A stretch of DNA of 64,000 nt from Meloidogyne chitwoodi (Eukaryota; Nematoda; Chromadorea; Rhabditida; Meloidogynidae), in contig JACZZP010000012.1 in assembly GCA_015183035.1 (NCBI GenBank), positions 1,550,001 through 1,614,000 of the forward strand, read 5' to 3'. The notes below the pieces were generated by a model, which ran no database searches, had not been told where the DNA came from, and saw only the letters and a list, made by a program, of their open reading frames with translations. The translations under genes and the position numbers were made by a program. Shown here one piece after another: positions 40,884 through 54,303 of this stretch (within the stretch, counting starts at the first letter, position 1; each line of letters begins with the position of its first letter).

Positions 40884-43402
40884 TTAAATTGGTTTATTAT
40901 TCAAAAATTGCTTTAAAAAATATTCAGCACGTCCTGGTGCCCCTTGAGGAACCTTTAAAAATTAAAAGATAATATTTAATTAATTTTAAAAATATTAAAA
41001 AAAAAAGAAGAAAGAACCGAATGTCCAGCACGAATAACTAAAAAATATTATAAAAATATTTTTATACAAAAAATTAAATATTTACCAGTTAAAAATGTTA
41101 ATCCTCCAAAATATTCAGTTTTTATACCAGCAGTTTGATTAGCATAAAACCAAGGTGTTTTTGATGTTTTAATCTAAAAAATAATATTTATTAATTATTT
41201 AAATTATAAATTAATTTTTTAAACTTTTAATCCAATTTGTTCAGCAAATTTTTGTCCACCCAAAAAATTAAGAACAGTGTCGGCATCTCCATAATAAAGT
41301 AAAATTGGTATTTTTGAATTTAAAATATTTTTAATAAAAGGTGTCATATCATCTAAAATAAATTTATTAAAAAATTATTTAATTTTAAATTTAATACAAA
41401 CCTTGAGTAATATTATAATTATTAGAGACTATTTCACTACCAGTTCTCCAAGTTAAATTTAAATTATTTGGAATATGTAAAGCTTTTAAAACTAAAATAG
41501 TAATGTCAAAAATTAAATTTATTTATTTAAAAATATTTATTTAAATATTTTTTAATTTTATTAAATAAAAATATACGTTCAGGATTGTTCATATAATTAA
41601 CTCTAGCTTCATCTATTAAATAAAAAAGAATAAATATATTTTATAAAAATATAAAATACCAGAAATACAAGCATTTGGTGATGGATCATATCCATAATAA
41701 TTAACATTTTGGTTATTATCTAAATAATTAATTATAATTTAATTAATTAAATACCACAATAATCAGGATAAATATTCCAAATATTCATATTATTAGTAGC
41801 AAAAGAATTAGCAATATTATATGCCTAAACAATTATTTATTTAATTATTTATTTATTTATTTACATTATTAAGACAATTATCATCCCATTGATTTATATC
41901 AAATCCTTCTAAAATAAAATAATTATATTATTTTGTATTTTAATAAGTTAATATTTAAATCATTTTAATATTTTTTAAATATATATTTTAACCGATTCTC
42001 AATAATCAGAAATTAATTTGACTAAAAGACCTTTGACTTTAACTGGTTATTATTATTATTAAATGTTAACTCAGAGATTTTTTTAAAAATAATTTTGAGT
42101 ATTTTTATAATAATTTAAAATATTTTAAAAAAAATAATTAAATATTTAAAACTCACCAAGAGACCCATTACAACATTTTTTATTAAAATCTAACCAAACT
42201 CTTTCTTCTACTACTCCATGACTATAAGCAAATATTAAGGCGCTTATTAAATTTAAATTTTGATTAAGCAATCCATTACCAATTAATAAACCCTTTTTTA
42301 ATAAATAAATAAATAATTTTAAAATAAATAATAATAACTTTTAAATTAATTTTAAAATTATTTTGTTCTTTTATTATTTTTGAAGTAAGCATAGGACAAT
42401 AAACACCAGCATATGACGAACCAGCAACATAAAAAGAATTTTTTAAATAAGATGGATATTTTTTAAAAAATTCTTTTAGCTTTATAATGTTCTTCAGTTA
42501 TCTAAAATATTATTTTAAAAAATATTTAGATATTCTTTTTCATTTATCTCATTAATTTAAGTCTTAAATTTTTTAATTTAGTAGTTATGTCTTTTACTTA
42601 AAACACACACTAATTGGGGGAATTGCATTTTAGTGGTCAATACATACTTTTATGGTCAAAAGAATGAATTCCCTATTTGTCGAAAATTACTAAATATTGA
42701 AAAATTTGACTCAAATGGAATTAGAAGGTAAAAAGCAGTAGAAAATCTCCTTACTTGATCATCATTATTTGTATAATTTCCATCCGTTGAATATTAAAAT
42801 CCAGCACCAGCAGGTGTTTCAATAAAAAGAATAGAAGCATTATTATTCCAGGAATGAGCATTTTCAATTAATTTTGTTCCATCATTACTAATTAAATAAG
42901 GACCTATTTCATTAAACATTCCAAGAAGTGAAGAAGCTCCAGGGCCACCATTAAACCAAACAATCTTTTTGAAAAATAAATAAATAAAATTATTATTATT
43001 TTAATTAAATTAAATAAAATTACCAATGGATCTTTTATTGAATTTCCTTTAGAGACAGTCAAAACATAATGAAAGTTTTTTGTTGAAGAAATATTAAGAT
43101 AACCTTAATATTAAATTAGAAATATAATTTTTTATTAAAGGTTTGAAGTATTTTTCTCAAATAAAGATTTTTTAGTTCGGAACATCGATTATGCTTAACC
43201 CTATAATATTTACTTAAAAATATTTTAAAATAATAATACCTGAATAAATTTTGAATTTTTTAGCAAAGTTTTGTCCAGGCAATTTAACAGTTACTTCATC
43301 ATTATTAATTAGTTGTGGTACTTTTTGTTTTGGTTTAATTGTTAATTGTTTAGAATAATTAAAAAATAAAAGTAAATTAATATTAAATAAAAATTTAAAC
43401 AT
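40884..43402 (-). pseudogene. Serine carboxypeptidase (S10), two lesions
   Basis: A multi-exon S10 peptidase on the minus strand: signal peptide (MFKFLFNINLLLFF, 43,402), substrate-binding block VWFNGGPGASSLLGMF (about 42,960), nucleophile block GSSYAGVY (about 42,410, Glu of GESYAG replaced by Ser), an Asp block YYGDADTVLNFLGG (about 41,290) and a His block RAGHSVPQGAPGR (about 41,030), ending FLNNKPI. Two lesions interrupt it: an in-frame TAA at 42,796-42,794 within the conserved PAGxGFSYS motif, and a frameshift near 42,470 where the frame encoding KEFFKKYPSY is displaced. Everything after residue ~140 would be lost. The rest is well conserved, so inactivation looks recent or partly an assembly artefact. 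Confidence 0.8.
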
Positions 43403-44020
43403 TTTTTTATTTGTTATTAAAATTAAAAACTATGTATTTATATTTAAATTAAAATAAATAAATATAATTTAGGTAAATATAATTACCAGATGAACATACA
43501 ATAATTAATATTATTATTTAAATAATTCTTTTTTAAAAATTAAATTAAAAAAAATAAAAGAATATATTAAAAATTATAAGATTAATTTTTAATTTTTTAT
43601 TATAAGAGAATTTGTTAAATGGATTTTTGATTGTTTCATTTTTTGTTAATAATTTTTTAAAATAAAGTTTTATTTATTCATAAGATATTAAGTTACACAT
43701 ATGTTTGAGGATTTTTTTTAAAAATAATTGATAAATAAAGAATTTTTTAATATTAATTTTAAAAATATATCTCTACTGTTGATTGAAGTTATTTTAAATT
43801 ATTAAAATTAAAAAATGTTTTTTTTCTAATATTTAAATTTATTTTTGCTTCAATTTTTTAAAACTTTTACATATTTATTTCTATTTTTTAATTGAAAAAA
43901 GTCTGTATTTAAATAAAAAACAAAAATTTTTTTGATTATTTATTTTGTTATACAAAATAAAATAAAATTAATATTTTAATTCAGAGTACTATAAAATTAT
44001 TATTTTAAAAAGTTTATTTT
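43403..44020. other. Non-coding gap
   Basis: AT-rich upstream region of the carboxypeptidase; no gene or clear motif. Confidence 0.4.
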
Positions 44021-44223
44021 GGGTACACCCCAGTTTACCGCAAGGCCGGTTTACCGCAGGGCTATAACTCTGTTTATAATTGTCATATAATAGAGATCTT
44101 AGTGTCATTCGACTCAGCTCGTCGAGCTTAGTCGAACCATGTTTGGGTCGAAAATTTTTGGTAAATGTAAAATAAGTTATAGCCCTGCGGTAAACCGGCC
44201 TTGCGGTAAACTGGCCTGCTCCC
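44021..44223. mobile_element. 203-bp palindromic TIR element with 9-bp target duplication
   Basis: Perfect inverted arms of about 38 bp from CAGTTTACCGCAAGGCCGG to GGGCTATAAC and their complement (44,031-44,068 and 44,175-44,213), outer ends GGG…CCC, and GTTTATTTT directly repeated on both sides. The centre holds CAGCTCGTCGAGCTTAGTCG. Much more G+C-rich than its surroundings. A 9-bp duplication fits Mutator-like elements better than hAT. Confidence 0.7.
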
Positions 44224-44463
44224 GTTTATTTTTTATTTAAAATGTTTTTAAGATAACAAGTTAAATTTAATTTTTTGTTAATTTTTTAATTTATTTTTCT
44301 TAATTTTAAATCAATAATATTTAAAAATTAATTATCTCTGACTTCTTAATCTTCGATTAATTTTAATAAATTCAAAAAAAGGAGGAGAGATTCTCTGAGT
44401 GCTTGACTTCATTCAACAAATTTTTTTTTTAAATTTAATTTTTAATATATAAAATAAATATTT

Positions 44464-44912
44464 AAACGGTGGGCAAAATATGCGGACCGACATTATAGTA
44501 AAAAATTTTAAAAATAATAAAAAACAAATATTACTATTTTCCGATAACATTTCCAGGTCTGATTAAATAGAGATTTTATATCATTTTTAGCCGGGATTTT
44601 TTGATATTTTGGATTAATCCAGATTTTCAGATTATAATGAATTTATCCGGATTACGGGCCAGGTTTGTGTAAAACCAGAAGAAATTTATATTAATAAATA
44701 ATATCGATAAATTGGAATAAAAATAAAAATAAATATTTAATAAATTATTGAACACATAATACCCATTAAACATATCTAAAGGACTTTCTCACGTTGTTCC
44801 TCAACTTTCCTCCTTTATTCCAAAATTTAATATGTAATATTTAATTTTCTTATTTTTAATTTTTTTTCCTAATTTTTTTACTGTCGGTCCACAACTTTCG
44901 GCCTGCTATTTA
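44464..44912. mobile_element. TIR element with GGACCGACATT ends
   Basis: Left end CGGTGGGCAAAATATGCGGACCGACATTATAG; right end complement CTGTCGGTCCACAACTTTCGGCC. The same terminal sequence occurs at 6,683-6,720 and, inverted, at 49,706-49,752, and the internal TTTCCAGGTCTGATTA word recurs inverted at about 49,655. A dispersed non-autonomous family. Confidence 0.55.
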
Positions 44913-45206
44913 AACAATTATTAAAATTTTTTTGAAATTAAGTAATTATTTTATAAAAATTATTAAAATAAAATTAAATTAAACCCCTTTTTCTGATAAT
45001 TAAAAATAATAAAATATTATTATTATTTTAAAACATTTTATTAAATTAATTTAAATTTTTTATAATTTAATTTTTTTTTTAATCCATCTCTCCATTTCTT
45101 TAGTCTAAAAAATTAATCAATAATTTTTTTAATAAATTATATTTTTTATATTTATTTAATTTTCTTTTAAAAATTGGTAAAATTATTAAAAGCTATTTTT
45201 TAGAAA

Positions 45207-48200
45207 ATGAATAAATTTATATTTTTAATTTTCTTCTTTTTATTAATTTTTATTAAAATTTCAACTAAAGAATTTTATAAAAATGAAAATAATAATATTT
45301 TATTTTTAAATCGAAATAAAAGGGGTTTAAATAAAAAAAGATTTTTAGAAAAACTTGAAGAAGAAAGTTCTTCTTCAAGTTTTATTCAACGTGAAGGAAA
45401 ACAACCAATTGTAATAGAAGAAGAAAAAGAAGAGAAGAAGAAGAAAGGAAAAAATAAAAAATTAAAAAAAAGAGTTTTATATATTTGTGACAATTTTTTT
45501 TATTCTCCATTTAAATTTAATGTAATTAAAAAAATTAATTTGAATTAAAAAAAAATTTTTTTTTAGAAATTATTGGCCAACATTTTATCAGAAAAATTTA
45601 TTGTAGTAAGTTTTTAAATTTAAAAAAAATATTAAAAAGTTTATTAATTTATTTCTTTTTTTTATTTAATTAACATTTATTTATTTTATTTTCCCTATCC
45701 GGGATAAGATACGCAAAAAATGGCAATAGAAAATCAATAAAAATTTAAATAATTTTATAAAAAAATTTATTTTATTAGTCTCTTATTTAATGCACTTTAT
45801 ATAAAAAATTAAAAATTATTGTCGTTGATAAAATTTAAAAAATATTTTTAAATTTTAAATTAACTATTAAAATATTTATTTTCAAGGATTTATTAGTTTA
45901 CGGTAAAGAAATTGGACATGAAATAATATCAAAAAATTTTCAAATTATTAATGTTCCAATAAATCAAAATTGGTTAATTAATTATATAAATATAGAAAAT
46001 AATATAATAAATGATCAAATATATTCAAAATATAGAAATTCAAATCAATTTTATTTTGTAGGAATTTACAAAGGTATAATTAATTAAATAGTTAAATTTA
46101 ATTAAAAAAAATATTAAATAAATAAAAATAATCTAGACAAAGGCAGAGAGTGTTGAGTAAGTTACTCTTCTCTAAATTAAAAAGCTTTTCTTTTAATAAT
46201 ATTTTTTTTATTAAATTAATGATTTGTTAGTACTATAAAATTAATTTATATTTTTTTAAATTAAAAAAATTGTATATTTTATTGAGAGAGTTATTATATA
46301 AAATCTTCTATATTTTATTGTTGCCGCTAGAGATCGGCCAATTCAAATAATTTTTTCAAATTATTTTATTTGATTTTAGCATTTTCCCGACTTTAGTTGA
46401 TGCTAGTTGAGCTTAAGTGTCGGTTAAGGTCCTTAAAATTCTTAGGTTTGGATTAATTTTAATAAATTTCGGGAAAACTAGATTTTTTGTGTAATCCGTA
46501 GAATCCCTGCTATATAAATAAAATTAAATAAATTTTTTAAGAAATATTAAAAAACGAACAAGTAATTATAAATGATAAATATATTGGTATTCATGAATGG
46601 CTTAATAATCGAATTAATGAACAAAAATATTCTTTTGGAATTTTAGAATTTAATTTAATGGCTTCTCCTTTAGTAATTTATAATTATTTTAAAATTGAAA
46701 ATGTTATTGATGTTTCTTCTTCTATTTTATTTCCACAATATTTACAATTTTTTGGTATTGAGGTTACTCACATTCAAGTTCCAGGTCAGAATAATTAATT
46801 TAATAAATTTATATTTAAAACTGTGACAATCTGGTTAAAAATGGATGGTCAATTTATTTTAAAAATGAATAAAGACAAAATATTGGGATTTAAAGTTGGC
46901 TGTTCCAATAGAAACAGAAAAAGATCGGATTTCATTTTCAGATACCAGATAATTTAAATACACTAATAATCCTAATTGTGATGAATAATAGGGACTAGTA
47001 ACTAGGTCTTTTTATGTCCTAAAATTATTAATAGATCATTTAAAAATAATTTTTTAATTATTTTTATTTTTAAGAACTTTCAACAGCTTTACCTGGAGAT
47101 TGGAAAAATAAAGACTTGACAGAAGATAGTTACAGAAATCAAACAAATATTTTGAACCATATAAATAAGAATATTGAACAATTAAATTTAATTACAAATT
47201 CATATAAATATTTTGGAGAAGATTTGCCCCAACCAAGGTCAATATATTATTTATTTAAAGAAATTAAATATCATTTTATTAATCAACATCCACTTGGAAT
47301 ATTTGAAACATTTCCTAAAAATGATAAAATTATTTATATTGGAGGTATTTGTGTAGAAGAAGATAATATTTTGACAAATATTGAAAAAGAAATGACAGAA
47401 AATGAGGTATTATTATTTAATAATAATTTTATATATTTAATTTTAAATAATTAATAAAATTAAATTTTAAATTATAAGGAATATAAATTAAAATTTTACT
47501 TAATATTTTATATTTTTTAAAATTTATATCTTATTTTTATATTAATTTTAAAAAAAGTTATAATAAAGTAACTGAATGTAGAATTAATTATGTTAGATAA
47601 GGGCAGAGAGGAAGAATAAGTAGCTTATTCTTCTCTTCTTATAGTATATTAATATTTCACAGCTCTTCTCTTTTAAATAAATATTTTTTAATAAATTTTT
47701 TTGATTTATTTTATACATTAATAGAAGAATTAAAAATTTTAATAAAATAAAAACATTTTATTTTTCTCTTAAATTAATAATCTTTAAATTATTATTATTT
47801 TTTAAGCCTTCCTGTATTGTTTTAGTATCTTTTGGAACAGTTAATTTATCTGGAGGATTGAAAATTGAAGATGTTGAAATTATGTTTAACACTTTTTCTA
47901 AAAATAATCATTGTAAATTTAAAGTAAGAATAGACTCAAATCTTTTACCTGAAAATTATAATTATGAAAATATTGAAGTTTATAATACAAATAAACAACT
48001 TCCTCAACAAGAAATATTATGTTAGTATATTTATTTATTTAATTAATATTTAATTTTAAATTATTTAGCTAAAGAAAATACAAAATTATTTATTACACAT
48101 TGTGGACAGAATAGTTTAAATGAGGTATTATTTAATTAATAAATACTCCACTAATTAAAAATTAACTTTCTTTAATAATGATAATGAAATATAATTTACT

Positions 48201-48855
48201 TTTTTTTTGTACCCGAGAATTAATTATATAAATAAATTAAGAATTGACTAAAAATAATAAAAATAAAAGATTTAATAAAAGCAAAGAAATGACTGACTGA
48301 ATAAGCGGTGTAATTGGCGATTGGGATTTAACTGCTAAATATTTATACCTCTTAGACAAAATACTAAGTAATAATAAAGTCAATTCCAAAAGCTTATCAA
48401 TTAATATGATAAGAAATTTAAATTTTTAATTTTTTAATTTAAGGTGGATTTTTAGGATAATAAAATTAAAAATATATTAATTTAATTTAATTAAGGCAAT
48501 ATATGCAGGTGTTCCTTTAATTTGTATTCCAAATTCTGTTGATCAATTTTATAATTCTTCTCTTGTTGAACATTTAAATATTGGTATTTATGTTAGTTTA
48601 ATCACAACAGATTATGATGGAGAAAAAATAAGAAATTTAACTTTTAAAAAAGATTTTCAAAAAGCTTTTGATAAAATAATTAAAAGGTACTAAAAAATTA
48701 TAAAATAAATTAATTTATTTAATCTATTTAGTAATAATAAATACCAAAATGCTTCAAATAAATTAAGAAATAAAATTCTTGTTAATTACCACAGTGGAAA
48801 TGAAGCAAAGAACACTTTTCTTGAAATGTTTGAAAGAATTATTATTGATAATTGA
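45207..48855 (+). CDS. UDP-glycosyltransferase, copy E (nine exons, intact)
   Basis: Plus-strand exons are approximately: 45207-45521, 45567-45605, 45886-46073, 46541-46785, 47074-47405, 47806-48021, 48070-48124, 48496-48688 and 48731-48855. Signal peptide (MNKFIFLIFFFLLIF), then a Lys/Glu/Ser-rich insert lacking the Cys cluster of the other copies but with NRNKRGLNKKR and a KEEKKKKGKNKK run. Then KKRVLYICDNFFYSP. Exon 6 CIVLVSFGTVNLSGGL; signature LFITHCGQNSLNE / AIYAGVPLICIPNSVDQ. Ends ERIIIDN without a membrane helix. The most diverged copy in the window, with no mirror partner among the left-arm genes. Confidence 0.85.
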
Positions 48856-50174
48856 ATTTTTTAAAATTTTGAAATTTTATTTTGATTTTCATTAAGTTTG
48901 GCATATATATTCTCTGTTACTTTAATAACCCTTTCTTTAAACGCCGCGCTTTTTTTTTTTTAATTTTACGCCTAAAATTTTTCTAGAATATTTATTTATT
49001 ATTTTACCATAAGAAAATCTTGTTATCTTTTGTTATTTATTTAATATAAAACAGAAAGTTTATAAAATCCAAACATTTTGAGTATTCAGAGCTGCCAACT
49101 TTAGATTGACTATTTGGAAAAAATTTGTTTTTAATGAAGAAATTAAATTTTTTAAAAATTTTTTTGTTTTTAGAATGGTGAATATCAAAATATTGAATTT
49201 TGAGTGATTTATCCAATCAAATATTTTTCTAAATTTTAAAATAATTGTGGAATATTATTTTGATTTCACAAATAATTTGTTTTTGTCCTATTTATTAGAT
49301 GAACTAAAATTATATTAAGTTTTTTTAATAATTTAATTTAACTTATTTATTACAGCCCTGTTTCCGAGAGCTCTCAGGATCAATCCAACCCAATCTTTTG
49401 CTATTTTCTGGGTTGGGTTCAGCCGCTTTACTTAAAAAATTAAAGTGTATTTATTAGTTTTTCACTATTTGAAAAAAGATTATTTTTATTTTAAATTTTT
49501 GCTAGTTTATCTTATGATAATCAATATAACTTTCCACATTGTTTATATCCAAAACTGCCCGAACTCCGTTTAAATTCAATCTGAGTCCGAATTTTAAAAG
49601 TCCGGCTTAATCAAAATTGATCTGGACCGGCGATAACTTAAAATTTCTAATCGATCAGACCTGGAAATTTTATTTTAACGGACACTAATAATATTTGTTT
49701 TTTTCTTATTTTTTACTTTAATGTCGTTCCACAAATGTCGCATCCCGGTTTGGATAAATATTTTTTTAGAATTTTTGAATATTTTATTTAAAATATTTCA
49801 AACATCTTTAATTTTTTAAATTTTTTTCTTTATTTATTTTTTTTAAGAAAAATTCATTTGTTAATTAAATTTTTATTCAAATTATAATATTCCACATACA
49901 TACATATTACCTTGCCATTTTAAATTTTTTATATTTTCTCTTCTCAATTTATTTCTTTCTTCTACTTTTTTAATTTTTTTCATATAAAAATTAATAAAAT
50001 TTAATTGATTTAATTTTTTCCCTTCTATATTAAATTTATATTGGCATTTGAAAATGAATACGTTTTATTAAATATTCTTTTATTACCTTCCTCAAATGCC
50101 CAATTAATTTGTCAAAAATATAAATTAATTTTATATTTTATTTAATTAAAATATTTTTATTATTTTAGAAAGAA
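48856..50174. other. Intergenic, UGT E to F
   Basis: No gene. About 49,355-49,755 is a GC-richer block with CAGCCCTG at its left, and at its right TGTCGTTCCACAAATGTCGC, the inverted form of the end seen at 6,683; it is probably a transposon. 50,030-50,110 matches, inverted, the upstream flank of UGT A. Confidence 0.45.
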
Positions 50175-53100
50175 ATGTATTATTATAAATTAATTATTTT
50201 AATTTTCTTATTATTTTTATTAATTTTTATTAATATTTCTTTTGGAAGAAAATGTAAATGTCCTAAAGAAGAAAGAGACTCTCGAAGGTATAAAAGAGGT
50301 GTTGGTTGTAGTTGTTTTGTAGGAGGAGAAAGAAAAGGATATAATTCTGATGAAGAAAGAAAACGTAAAGGAAAGGGACCTATGATTGAAGAAAGTTTAT
50401 CAAGTAATTTAAAGAAAAGAGGTTTATATATTTGTGACAATTATTTTTACTCACATGTTCAATTAAATGTAATTAATAATTTAATTTTTTAAAATTAAAA
50501 AAAATATTTTTTAAAAACTCTAAATAAATATAAAAAAATAACAAAAATTTATAAGTATTAACTTTATTAAATAAAACTCAGTAATCCCCTTTTTACTCAG
50601 AAGCTTGATTTGTTGATACAAAAACTAACAAAATTGCTATATTTAAATTAAATTTTAAATAAAATTTAAATAAATTTTATACTATAATTATAAAATTAAA
50701 TAAAAAATATTAATAATAACCACAAAAGGATCTAAAATTAATTATAATTTATTATTATTATTTCTTATTAAAGTATTTAAAATCATTAAATAAATAATTT
50801 TTAGTTAAAACTTGCTTTAATTTTATCAGAACATTACGATGTGGTAAGTATTTTTAATTATTTTATTAAAATAAATATGTTAGGTTTGATATTAAAAATT
50901 AATTTAAAATTTACAAAAAGGATATGATTGTCTATAGTAAAGAAAATGGACACAATTTCAATGTTGAACCAGACAATTTAAATATTATTGTGATTCCAAT
51001 AGATAAAAATAGATTGGATCAAAATTTATTAGCTAATAATAGAAATGAAAAAGCTTATGGTGATTTTAGACTTTCAAGTGACTTTGATATTGCAATTACT
51101 GAAGGTGAAGTTTATTTAATATATTAATCTCTCAGTGAAAATTATTTATTTATTTTTAAAGAAATATTTTCAAACAAACTTGTCTACATTGGTAATGAAC
51201 GAAAAAAAATTAATAATTATATTAAAAAACAAAAATATTCTTTTGGAATTGCTGAATTCAATCAAATGGTTGGGTCTTTTGCTGTTTTTAATGAATTGAA
51301 AATACTTTTAATGTTTATTCTTCTATATTCATCCCTGAACATTTACAATTTCTTGGAATTGATCTTATTGAACATATTAATAATACTGGCAATGTTATTC
51401 CAGATGAAAAACAAAAATTATAATCTTAATTATAATAGTTTTAAAATCAAAATACTTTTTAATCTACATATAATTAAATAAGATTAAACACAAATCACAA
51501 CTTTTTTTGAGCTTTTTAACTAACTATTTACTTATATATATAAATTAGCCTCATAAAAGGAAAACTCAAAATATTTAATTTGGCAACACCTATAAATTAA
51601 TTTTAAATTTACAACTTAAGTTTATACTTTAACCAAACCAAACGATTGGATATTTAATGGAAAAGGTGAATGTTTTTATAATCCTCAAAGATTAAATGAA
51701 ACTCTGGAAGAACATAAAAAGATAATTAAAACTAAAAGAAAAGTATTTAAAATGTTTCTATTAAATAAAGAATATCAAAATAAAAATTATTTAAATTTAT
51801 ATAAAAATATTAAATATCATTTTATTAATCAACATAAACATGAAAATTTTGAGAATTATCCTGAGAATGAAAAAATTGTTTATATTGGTGGTATTAATGT
51901 TGAAGATAGTGAATATTTTTTAAATACTTTAAATTCAAATGTTAAAAATAAAGTAATTTTAATTTATCTTTATTTAGTAAATATTAGAAAATATATTTTA
52001 AGATTTTTTAAATGTAGTTGAATATTCTCAAATGTTTTTTTCTTACTTAAATCCTTTAAAATAGTACCAAATCAAAAATAGGTCCTCTCCAAGAAAGTTT
52101 AAAAATATTTCCCTATATTTTAAGATTTAAGTTAATAGACAACTAGTTGAGTAACTAATTTATGTAGTTTATAATATAATTAAATTAAAAAATTAAATTT
52201 TATTGTAAGATAACCTTTTTATATAAAAGAAGTTTAATATAGAAAAAAACATAGATTTCCTAAAATAAATATAATAATTTATAAACTTTTAAATTAATTT
52301 TTTTAAGCATCCGAATGTTATTTTTATTTCATTTGGAACTGTTGATTTAAATGGAGGATTATCTTTTTCCGATTTTAAAAATATATTGAATATATTAGGA
52401 CAATATAAAGATCACCAATTTACAATTAAAATTGGTCAAAATTATAAAACAAATGAATATCCAAATATAACTATTACTAATAAATTTCTTTCACAACAAG
52501 AAATATTATGTAATAATTTTTTTTAAATTTAACCTCAATTTTAATAAGGAAATATTGTCTCTAATAGTCTTCAATAGAATAGCACGAGGTCTAGGTTTTG
52601 AGGAGTAAAAATCTAGACCGATGTTGACCGAGTTTGTTCGAGACCGATACCTAAAATTTGAACTAAGACAGGGGTCCGAGGACAACCAGAGGTTTTAGAA
52701 ATATTAAAATAGAATTTAATATTATAAATTTTCAAAATATATATTTTAAATTCATTAAAATATGTTTCTGTAAATCTTCTCACTCATAACTAGGATAGAT
52801 CATTATAATTATATCGCCTTTTGGATTTTTATGTCCTTACCTATTCACTGAGCAATGGGGATGGATAAAATAGACTGTGCCGAAAATATCTGGCAAGATT
52901 GAATCTAGAGTTATTTATTAAAACTTAAAGTTGCTATTCATTGTACAATTACACAAGATGGGTTTTTCTTTTCTTTAACTAGGCTGGACGAAACTCATCC
53001 TCCAAGACCTTAAAATGATTATGTCAAAGATTAATATTTTATTTTAATTTCAGTTAATCCAAATACTAAATTTTTCATCTCACATTGTGGACAAAATAGT

Positions 53101-53560
53101 ATAACAGAGGTATTTCTTTAATTTTCACTTTTTATTAATATATTTTAAAATTAAAAATATATTAATTTATTTAATTTAATTAAATAGGCAATATATGCAG
53201 GTGTTCCTTTAATTTGTATTCCAAATTCTGGTGATCAATTTTATAATTCTTCTCTTGTTGAACATTTAAATATTGGTATTTATGTTAGTTTATTTTTGAC
53301 ATATGATAAAGTGAACAAAAATGGAAATTTTATTACTCATCTTCGTCATGCCCTTGATTCTATGACTAAAGAGGAGTAAGTTGGAAGAAATAAAAAATAA
53401 TTATTTAAAAAATTAACAAAAATATATAATATTTAGTTATTTTAGTAAATATCAAAATGCAGTATTTGCTCTTAGAAATAAAATTTATAATGATCTTCGC
53501 AACGGTTTCACAGCAAAAAACAATTTTATTCAAAAGATTCAACAAATTATTGGTTATTAA
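50175..53560 (+). pseudogene. UDP-glycosyltransferase, copy F, frameshifted in exon 4
   Basis: Nine exons as in copy C: approximately 50175-50468, 50805-50843, 50921-51103, 51160-51405, 51627-51955, 52308-52510, 53054-53108, 53188-53378 and 53437-53560. All conserved blocks are present (GLYICDNYFYSH, HPNVIFISFGTVDLNGG, FISHCGQNSITE, AIYAGVPLICIPNSGDQ, end QQIIGY). In exon 4, after VFNEL, seven bases present in copies C and D (a GGAATTG unit in a short repeat) are missing near 51,298. The downstream frame is shifted for the rest of the exon, though the original frame remains open. Either a pseudogene or an assembly deletion at a tandem GAATTG. Its 3' flank matches copy C inverted. Confidence 0.7.
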
Positions 53561-54303
53561 AAATAAATTGATTTTTAAAAAAAATTTTGGGATTTTTAAT
53601 CATTTTATCTACTAAATTTTTGGGGTTAAAACAAAATAGAATTGAAGGTTCATTTCCTTTTTTAAGATAAAATTAAGAAAATTTTATCCGCAAATATAAC
53701 TTTTTTCTGAAAAAAAAGGAAAAGAACCTAAACTTTTGGATTAGAAATGAGGTTATTGGTTATATAGAGTTGCTATTAAATGAATAAATTAAATATTTCA
53801 ATAATATATATTAGACTTTATGATACCCATAATTTATAATTATTACTCATAAAAATATGGTCAAAAAATAAAAAAAAAATTTATAAGAATTTAATTTTAT
53901 AAAAATAGCAACTCTATTTGGGTATTTAATTTATTTATTTTGATTTTTTATAAAACTGGGATTTAAAAAGAAAAATCATTTTTGAATGGAAAAACATTAA
54001 AGAAGAGAAAAGGAAAAAAGATATTTATTTATTTAATTTTTTTTTATTTTTTATAAAAATAATTATAATTCCTATAGAAATTTTTTTAATTGTAGTCGTA
54101 GTTTTTTTGATAAATTTTGATTTGGTTAAATATTTATATTATTCGTAATTCAATTTTACTTGACTATTTTAGAGTAGAAATTTACAGACGAGTTTTTTGA
54201 ATTAAATTATATTTATAAAACAGTTAATTTTAATTTCAATAAAAAATATTTATTATCCAATTCTCATAAATATATAGATAAAACATTATTAAATAAATAA
54301 ATT
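53561..54303. other. 3' flank of UGT F
   Basis: 53,590-53,830 matches, inverted, 7,150-7,410 downstream of UGT C. The rest is AT-rich and empty. The mirror homology ends before INTS2. Confidence 0.5.
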
